Shown here one piece after another: positions 58,175 to 64,000 of a DNA stretch of 64,000 nt. Origin of the DNA: Solwaraspora sp. WMMA2065 (GTDB lineage: Bacteria; Actinomycetota; Actinomycetes; Mycobacteriales; Micromonosporaceae); the NCBI RefSeq assembly GCF_030345075.1, contig NZ_CP128361.1, positions 5,704,001 through 5,768,000 of the forward strand. The letters are read 5' to 3'. Numbering within the stretch: the stretch's first letter is position 1; each line of letters starts with the position of its first letter. The translations under genes and the position numbers were made by a program. The notes under the pieces are model-generated. The model saw only the letters and a program-made list of their open reading frames with translations. It was not told the origin of the DNA and made no database searches.

Positions 58175-59494
58175 CTACTGCGGATGGGCCGGTGCCAGCG
58201 GCTGCTGGGATCGTTCCGGCGTCGTGAGCTGGGACTGGGTCGGCCGGGTCACGGCCGACGCGCCCGTCCGCAGCTCGGCGGCCCGCCGCTCGCGCGCCGG
58301 TCCGGCGATCAGCTGACCCACCGCGACCACCCCGCCGATAGCGGCGCAGCCGAGCCACAGCGCGGTGTTTCCCGCGTACTGCCAGACGAAGCCGCCGGTG
58401 ATCGGCGCGGCGAAGGCGGCAACCGACCAGGACAGCGAGAAGACGCCCTGGTACCGGCCGCGCAGCGCGGCCGGGGTCAGCTCGGCGATCAGCGTCGCGT
58501 TCGATGGCGAGTTGAGCATTTCGCCAGCGGTCCAGATCAGCACTGTCACCGCGTACAACCAGGCGACGTCGGCGACGGCGGTCAGGCCGAAGCCGACCCC
58601 GACGATCACCGCCGCCAGAGCCAGCACGTGCGAGCGGTTGCGGCCGGTGATCAGCCGGGGGACGAAGAGCTGCCCGATCACGATGAGTACGCCGTTGAGC
58701 GCCATCACCGCGCCGAACGTGGTGGGCGACAGCCCGTCGTCGGCCATCGCGATCGGCAACATCGAGCCGTGCTGCATGAACACCATGGCCAGCAGCACGT
58801 TCAGCCCGACGAAGCCGAGGAAGACCCGGTCGGTGACGACAACCAGCAACCCGGCCGGTCGGGCCGCGACCACGGCCGCGCCGAGCGGTGCCGCCGCCTG
58901 GGTCGCCGGCCGGGTCTCACCGACCTTGACGAAGACCAGCGCGGCGGTGGCCAGGGTGGTGCTCGCGTTCACCGCGAACAGCAGGAAGTAGTCGACCTGC
59001 GCGGCGAGTCCGGCGAGCACCGCTGCGAACGCGTACCCCAGGTTGATGGCCCAGTAGTTGAGCGAGAAGGCCCGCAGCCGGTCGGCGGCCGGGACCACGT
59101 CGATCATCATCGCCCCGTACGCCGGCCGCGCGCCCTCGTTGAACAGGCCGAGCAGTGCGGCGCCCACCAGGAGCAGCCACCACCGGTCGGCCAACCCGAG
59201 GACGATCAGCATGGTGGCAGCGCCCAGGTGCGCGGTGAGCAGCGTCGGGCGTCGCCCCCAGCGGTCGGCGAGCGTCCCGCCGAGCAGGGTGCCGACGGCT
59301 CCGCCGGCGCCCCAGGCGCCGAGCACCAGGCCGGCCTGGGAGCCGGACAGGCCGCGCCCGGCGGTCAGGTAGATGGCCAGGAAGATCACGACGAACGAGC
59401 CGAGCCGGTTGATCAGACTGCCGGTCCACAGGTACCAGAAGGCCCGGGGCAGGCCGCTGGTGGTCTGCTGTAGCCATCCCCGCGCACGCGACAT
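58175..59494 (-). CDS. MFS transporter
   Basis: A 439-residue protein of 12 hydrophobic segments. LADRWGRRPTLL is the loop 2-3 signature of the major facilitator superfamily; GTLLGGTLADRWGRRP and LRGRYQGVFSLSWSV fit the drug/metabolite exporter branch. The substrate is unknown. The C-terminal tail (about 30 residues) is hydrophilic. ATG 59494. Confidence 0.9.
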   Translation of the reverse strand: MSRARGWLQQTTSGLPRAFWYLWTGSLINRLGSFVVIFLAIYLTAGRGLSGSQAGLVLGAWGAGGAVGTLLGGTLADRWGRRPTLLTAHLGAATMLIVLGLADRWWLLLVGAALLGLFNEGARPAYGAMMIDVVPAADRLRAFSLNYWAINLGYAFAAVLAGLAAQVDYFLLFAVNASTTLATAALVFVKVGETRPATQAAAPLGAAVVAARPAGLLVVVTDRVFLGFVGLNVLLAMVFMQHGSMLPIAMADDGLSPTTFGAVMALNGVLIVIGQLFVPRLITGRNRSHVLALAAVIVGVGFGLTAVADVAWLYAVTVLIWTAGEMLNSPSNATLIAELTPAALRGRYQGVFSLSWSVAAFAAPITGGFVWQYAGNTALWLGCAAIGGVVAVGQLIAGPARERRAAELRTGASAVTRPTQSQLTTPERSQQPLAPAHPQ

Positions 59495-59630
59495 CGGTTA
59501 CCCCCGTGCAGTAATGAGCAGTGCAGGGTCTGTGCCTTACACATTAAGCGGCGGGCGGTGTACCGGGCATGCGAGTTTCCGCGTGGTGATCGTCACCCGG
59601 CTGGCCTGGATCGTCCATCGTCACCCGGCC

Positions 59631-62189
59631 CTATTGGAGCGTCACCTGCGTGGTCAGCCCTGAGCCGTCGGCCTTCTCGGTATCCAGCCAACCCACCCGG
59701 CCGGCGGCCTGCACGTCCTCGGCGATGGTGTCCAGCACGGCCAGCAGGTCGGCACTGCCGCATACAAGCACCTTCGACACCTCGGCCCGCATCGACAATC
59801 GTGCCTCCGACTTGGCCTTGCGGATCGTGGCGATGACGTCGCCGGCGACGGCGAGCGCCGTGCCGTCGGCGTCACCGGTCAGCATCCGCAGTTCCTCGCT
59901 CGACGGCCAGGAGGCTCGGTGGACGCTGCCCACCTGCCACCAGGACCACACTTCCTCGGTGACGTACGGCAGGAACGGCGCGAACAACCGCAGCAGCACG
60001 CTCAACGCCGTGGTGAGCGCGGCTCGTGCCGACTCGGCCGCGGCTGTGCCGCGTTCACCGTAGGCCCTGGTCTTGGCCAACTCGACGTAGTCGTCGCAGA
60101 ACCGCCAGAAGAAGTGCTCCGTGCGTTCCAACGCCCGGGTGTAGTCGTAACCGTCGAGTGCCGCGGTGGCGTCGTCGACCACGACGGCCAACTCGGCCAG
60201 CGTGGCCCGGTCCAACGCCTGCGCCACCACCGCGTGCGGCGCTGGTGCTCCCAGGCCGAGGACGAACCGGGACGCGTTGAGGATCTTCGTTGCCAGCCGG
60301 CGGCCGACCTTCATCTGTCCGGTGTCGAACGCCGTGTCGGTGCCCGGACGGCCGCTGACCGCCCAGTAGCGGGCCGCGTCCGAGCCGTACTGTTCCAGCA
60401 GGGCCATCGGGGTCACCGCATTGCCCTTGGATTTGGACATCTTCTTGCGGTCCGGGTCCAGCACCCAGCCGGAGATCGCCGCATGCGCCCAGGGCAGGCT
60501 GCCGTGCTCCAGATGGGCGCGGACGACCGTGGAGAACAGCCAGGTACGGATGATCTCGTGCGCCTGGGGGCGTACATCCATCGGGAAGACCCGGTCGAAC
60601 AGGTCGTCGTCGGTGCCCCACCGGCCGGCGATCTGTGGCGTCAGCGACGACGTCGCCCAGGTGTCCAGCACGTCCGGATCCCCGACGAACCCACCGGCCT
60701 GGCCGCGGCGGTCGGCGGTGTAGCCAGGTGGGGCGTCGGTACTCGGATCCACCGGCAGGGATGCCTCGTCCGGCAGGATCGGCTGGTCGTAGACCGGCTC
60801 GCCATGGGCGTCCAGCGGATACCACACCGGGACCGGGACGCCGAAGAACCGCTGCCGACTGACCAGCCAGTCGCCGGTCAGTCCGGTCGCCCAGCTGTCG
60901 TAGCGGGCCTGCATGTACTCCGGATGCCAGACGAGCCCTCGGCCGGCGGCCCGCAGCGTCTCGCGGATGTCCAGGTCGCGACCGCCGTTGCGGATGTACC
61001 ACTGCCGGGTGGTGACGATTTCCAGCGGCTTGTCGCCCTTCTCGTAGAACTTCACCGGATGGACGATTTTCTCCGGTTCGCCGTCGAGGTCACCGGAGAC
61101 CCGCAGCATCTCCACCACCCGCTCCCGGGCGGTATGGACGGTGGCCCCCACCAACCGCGCGTAGGCGTCGCGACCCTCGGGGCCGTCCAGACCCGGCGGC
61201 GGGTCGGCCAGCACTCGGCCGTCACGGCCGATGACGGGGCGAGTCGCCAATTGCATCTCCCGCCACCACAGCACGTCCATCAGGTCACCGAACGTGCAGA
61301 TCATCGCCAGCCCGGTGCCCTTGTCCGGCACGGCCAGCCGGTGCGCCTTCACCGGCACCTCGACGCCGAACAGCGGCGTGCGCACCGTCGTGCCGAACAG
61401 CGGCTGGTACCGCTCGTCGTCCGGATGCGCTACCAGCGCCACACACGCCGGTAGCAACTCGGGCCGCGAGGTCATGATGTAGACCGGGGAGCCGCCCGGT
61501 CGGTGGAACGCCACCCGGTGGTACGCGCCGGGCCGTTGCCGGTCCTCCAGCTCTGCCTGCGCGACCGCCGTCTGAAAGCTCACGTCCCACAGCGTCGGCG
61601 CCTCCGACAGGTACGCCTCCCCGCGCGCCACGTTGCGTAGGAACGCCCGCTGCGACACCCGCCGCGCGGCGGCGTCGATGGTCTGGTAGGTCATCGACCA
61701 GTCCACCGACAGGCCCAGCCGCCGCCACAGCGCCTCGAACGCCTGCTCGTCGGTGACGGTCAGTCGCTCGCACAGCTCGATGAAGTTGCGCCGCGACACC
61801 GGGACTTCAGACTTGCCTGGCTGCTCCGGCGGCGTGAAATCCGGGTCGTACGGCAGCGACGGGTCGCACCGTACACCGAAATAGTTCTGCACCCGCCGCT
61901 CGGTCGGCAGGCCGTTGTCGTCCCACCCCATCGGATAGAACACCGCCCGGCCCTGCATTCGCTGATACCGAGCGATCGTGTCGGTGTGCGTGTACGAGAA
62001 GACGTGCCCTACGTGCAACGACCCGCTCACGGTGGGCGGTGGGGTGTCGATCGAGAACACGTCGTTCCGGGTCGCGGTCCGGTCGAACCGGTATACGCCC
62101 AGTTCTTCCCATCGGCCTACCCACTTGTCCTCCAGGCCGTCAAGAGACGGAGCCGGCGGCACGACGAAGTCCGACGAGGTGTCAGTCAT
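59631..62189 (-). CDS. valS: Valyl-tRNA synthetase (archaeal-type ValS)
   Basis: An 852-residue class I synthetase. HVGH at 59-62 is the HIGH motif; KMSKS at 583-587; the editing (CP1) domain about 200-400; tRNA-binding anticodon domain from about 640. GWDDNGLPTERRVQNYFGVR is typical of the archaeal-type branch found in some actinobacteria, distinct from the usual E. coli-like ValS with its C-terminal coiled coil. ATG 62189. Whether the genome has a second valS cannot be seen. Confidence 0.92.
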   Translation of the reverse strand: MTDTSSDFVVPPAPSLDGLEDKWVGRWEELGVYRFDRTATRNDVFSIDTPPPTVSGSLHVGHVFSYTHTDTIARYQRMQGRAVFYPMGWDDNGLPTERRVQNYFGVRCDPSLPYDPDFTPPEQPGKSEVPVSRRNFIELCERLTVTDEQAFEALWRRLGLSVDWSMTYQTIDAAARRVSQRAFLRNVARGEAYLSEAPTLWDVSFQTAVAQAELEDRQRPGAYHRVAFHRPGGSPVYIMTSRPELLPACVALVAHPDDERYQPLFGTTVRTPLFGVEVPVKAHRLAVPDKGTGLAMICTFGDLMDVLWWREMQLATRPVIGRDGRVLADPPPGLDGPEGRDAYARLVGATVHTARERVVEMLRVSGDLDGEPEKIVHPVKFYEKGDKPLEIVTTRQWYIRNGGRDLDIRETLRAAGRGLVWHPEYMQARYDSWATGLTGDWLVSRQRFFGVPVPVWYPLDAHGEPVYDQPILPDEASLPVDPSTDAPPGYTADRRGQAGGFVGDPDVLDTWATSSLTPQIAGRWGTDDDLFDRVFPMDVRPQAHEIIRTWLFSTVVRAHLEHGSLPWAHAAISGWVLDPDRKKMSKSKGNAVTPMALLEQYGSDAARYWAVSGRPGTDTAFDTGQMKVGRRLATKILNASRFVLGLGAPAPHAVVAQALDRATLAELAVVVDDATAALDGYDYTRALERTEHFFWRFCDDYVELAKTRAYGERGTAAAESARAALTTALSVLLRLFAPFLPYVTEEVWSWWQVGSVHRASWPSSEELRMLTGDADGTALAVAGDVIATIRKAKSEARLSMRAEVSKVLVCGSADLLAVLDTIAEDVQAAGRVGWLDTEKADGSGLTTQVTLQ

Positions 62190-62256
62190 AGCCCGCCATG
62201 TTACCCACCTACGATCGCCGGCTCATGTGCAGTTTGCCTATCTTTGACTCCCACCA

Positions 62257-63243
62257 GGAGGACTTCCCGAAAGGGGTCCGCCGATCCGGAACCGAGCCCT
62301 GTCGATGTGACGTGGCGTGACGGCCCGGGTGTGATCAACTCGGGCGTGTCGCTTGTGGAGACGGCGGCCGGCATCGTCTAGATCATTCGGGTTATGTGGA
62401 CTCAAACGATCAACGGCCGGCCGCCGCGTTGTGAGCGTATGACCGGGTTGGACTCCGATCAAGTCGACTGGTTGGTCGAGCAGGTGGACGCGCTGCTGGA
62501 CTGGGACCTGCCGGTGGGACGGCCGCGGGCGTTGCCGCTGGACACGGCGCTGGTGATGGTGCTGTTCGGGCTGCGGCACAACCTCGCGCCGGACGTGCTC
62601 GGTGAGGTGTTCGGCTGCGGCTCGACGACCGTGGAGCGCTACCAGGACGAGTTGGAACCGTTGGTGGACGAGGTGTTGACCCCGTTGTACGAGCGGGTCC
62701 GTGACCAGGCCCGCCGGGACGCGGTCCTGGTCGATGGTCTGGTCGCGCCGGTCGGGGAACGCGACGACGTCGACGGGTTGTTCTCCGAGAAGAAGGGTTT
62801 CTGCGGGCAGAACGTGCAGGTGGTCGCCAACCTCGCGGGACGGGTGGTCGACGTGGGTGATCCGTGTCCGGGGGCATGCACGACCGGAAGGCCTTCGACG
62901 TGTCCGGGATCGCCGCCCGGTGGGCAGGCCACTACGCACCCGGCGGGCCCGGGATGATCGGTGACAAGGGCTACCAGGGTGCCGGCATCGCGAGTCCGTA
63001 CAAGAAGCCCCGGGGTCGGGAGTTGACCGAGGTCCGACGTGCGTGCAACACCGCGCTCAACCGGCTCCGCGCCGCCGTTGAACGCGCGATCGCCCACCTG
63101 AAGTGTTGGAAGGTTCTCAAGACCGGATTCCGCAGATCGCTGGAACAGTTCCCCGCCACATTACTTACGGTAACCAAGTTGGAGATCTTTCGCGTTTACG
63201 GATTGCGTTGAACCGACCTGGAAATAGTTTTGGGAAGTCCTCC
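62257..63243 (+). mobile_element. IS5-family-like insertion element with frameshifted transposase
   Basis: Ends: ACCAGGAGGACTTCCCGAAA at 62253-62272 and its near-perfect inverse at 63228-63247 (18 of 20 match), so the element spans about 62257-63243. A longer target duplication is not visible beyond one A. It carries one transposase gene in two frames. Confidence 0.65.
62394..63211 (+). pseudogene. IS5-family DDE transposase in two reading frames
   Basis: The first frame (62394-62870) has MWTQTINGRPPRCERMTGLD, an HTH (LRHNLAPDVLGEVFGCGSTT), and VLVDGLVAPVGERDDVDGLF (first catalytic Asp) and FSEKKGFCGQNVQVVANLAG. The protein then continues only in the -1 frame from about 62865: GGMHDRKAFDVSG, then GPGMIGDKGYQGAG (second Asp) and LNRLRAAVERAIAHLKCWKV (Glu in the last block). 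The change occurs at the run GGGGG. It could be programmed -1 frameshifting, seen in some IS5 elements, or a disabling mutation. Confidence 0.85.
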
Positions 63244-63966
63244 AGGTCGGGCCGCAAGATCAGCAGAGCTACGACGTTCTGCGCCGGGTGGCGGCAGAGG
63301 CCGTGGACCAGCTGCAGATGGGCACCGGCATGGCCCATGTCGAGCTTCGGCTGGATCCGGAACGAGGGGCGGTACTGATGGAACTGACCGCTCGGGGCGG
63401 TGGGGACGCCATCCCAACCCTGTGGGAGCTGGCGATGGGTGTCTCCTTGGAGAAGGTGCTCATCGACGCGATCGTCACCGACGCGACGCCGGCCAGCCCA
63501 GTCGCCTCAATCCGTCGGTGGACCGGGCAGCGCTTCCTGGCGCAGCGCGCCGGGCATCTCAAGGCCGTCCATTGCGACGTCGAGGGCCTGACGCCGCACT
63601 GGTGGGGAAGTACGCTGATCCGACGCCCAGTGGAGCCGGTGGCGCTGGACGCGCCGGCTGCGGTGCACGAGACGATGATCGATGTGGAGCCGGGTGCCTA
63701 CCTGGACGACGTGCGTTCCTCCAACGACCGGGTCGGTTCCATCATCGCGCATGCGCCAAGTGAGACCGAATTGCACGGTATGTTCGAACTTTGCCAGCAG
63801 GCCATCCGCCTCGAGATCGAGGCAACTCCGGAGTCCGCGTGACGGCCGAACCGCCTTTGCACCTACCTGTCGAGGCAGGCCCGACCGACCGACGGGTGAG
63901 TTCCACGTGGTGGTCGTCACCGCAGGCCGGTGAGTTCGCGACGGCCGGTTCCGGCAGGATGAGGTC

Positions 63967-64000
63967 ATGACTGTGGGGACACTGGTGCTGCTCCGGCATG
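63967..64000 (+). CDS. gpm: Phosphoglycerate mutase, start only (cut by window end)
   Basis: MTVGTLVLLRH is the N-terminus of histidine-phosphatase-fold phosphoglycerate mutase; the phosphohistidine is the final His seen. In mycobacteria gpm1 follows the mshA-ybjN genes. GGATGAGG precedes the ATG. The rest is beyond the right edge. Confidence 0.75.
   Translation, partial: MTVGTLVLLRH

Larger units (their letters stand above)
62198..63842 (+). pseudogene. ATP-grasp protein remnant, split by an IS5-like element
   Basis: Parts 62198-62255 and 63244-63842 join in frame when the element and one base are removed: MLPTYDRRLMCSLPIFDSHQ then VGPQDQQSYDVLRRVAAEAV. HVELRLDPERGAVLMELTAR and GGGDAIPTLWELAMG are the ATP-grasp metal-binding end of the fold, followed by a biotin-carboxylase-like C-terminal domain. 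The N-terminal half is absent; the frame closes at 62189-62191 beside the valS start. So it was truncated at its 5' end and then interrupted. Confidence 0.75.

Noticed and set aside
62190-62393. T-box or other riboswitch before valS
   Set aside because: No AGGGUGGNACC-type T-box sequence or anti-terminator was found on the minus strand; most of it belongs to the IS5-like end and the ATP-grasp remnant.
1-64000. tRNA or rRNA genes
   Set aside because: I saw no cloverleaf with GGTTCGAATCC-like T arms or rRNA motifs; a covariance search would be decisive.

Overview
This is a chromosomal window from a high-GC actinobacterium, most likely a member of the Micromonosporaceae. The evidence is the very GC-rich coding bias, frequent GTG starts, mycothiol biosynthesis genes (mshD near 7.1-8.0 kb and mshA near 54.9-56.3 kb), a PhoP-type PHO box before pstS, GlnR beside mshD, an Scr1-type XRE/DUF397 pair, and a Cys-rich leader peptide before cysA-sseC. 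No rRNA, tRNA or CRISPR array was seen.

Layout. 0-2.7 kb: Gfo/Idh/MocA oxidoreductase, NUDIX hydrolase, small winged-helix protein. 2.8-14.1 kb: a conserved actinobacterial block (from memory, gene content like M. tuberculosis Rv0814c-Rv0820) with pstSCAB, mshD, a polysaccharide deacetylase, glnR, a membrane protein, an LmeA-like lipid-binding protein, a cysteine-sensing leader peptide, a thiosulfate sulfurtransferase and sseC. 14.4-16.2 kb: an IS3-family element inserted inside the signal-peptide codons of a secreted lamin-tail-domain gene; both halves and the 3-bp target duplication remain. 16.3-20.8 kb: a 1513-residue secreted subtilase with kelch repeats. 21-30 kb: housekeeping and regulatory genes (winged-helix regulator, DsrE-like protein, nitrobindin, Fur/Zur, YgfZ, asparaginase, hydrolases, XRE/HBHA-like/DUF2516 operon). 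30-36.5 kb: ArsO-like flavoprotein, EI24 membrane protein, two CorC/CNNM-like proteins, Spo0M.

36.7-45.3 kb is an accessory zone: a secreted GH43 arabinanase/arabinofuranosidase, a DEDD exonuclease, a HAD protein, a DivIVA-like pair, the Scr1/DUF397 pair, a HigBA toxin-antitoxin pair, and two broken divergent genes (saccharopine dehydrogenase-like and TetR) that have lost their shared promoter and both 5' ends. 45.3-51.1 kb is a beta-glucoside (cellobiose-like) uptake operon: binding protein, two permeases, GH1 beta-glucosidase and a LacI repressor, with a perfect CebR-like palindrome upstream. 51.1-56.8 kb: maleylpyruvate isomerase-like protein, murB, a methyltransferase, an SDR, mshA and a YbjN protein. 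The expected next gene, phosphoglycerate mutase, starts only at the right edge (63967). Between them sit a low-complexity Ser/Lys-rich Rho-N protein, an MFS transporter, an archaeal-type valyl-tRNA synthetase, and an IS5-like element that splits an already 5'-truncated ATP-grasp gene.

Working together: phosphate uptake (PHO box), nitrogen control (GlnR), mycothiol synthesis (mshD, mshA) and sulfur handling (leader peptide, sulfurtransferase, DsrE-like protein, possibly EI24) cluster in the conserved parts. Plant-polymer use (GH43, GH1 with its ABC importer) lies in or beside the accessory parts. Many starts have a TANNNT hexamer 6-8 nt upstream, pointing to widespread leaderless transcription.
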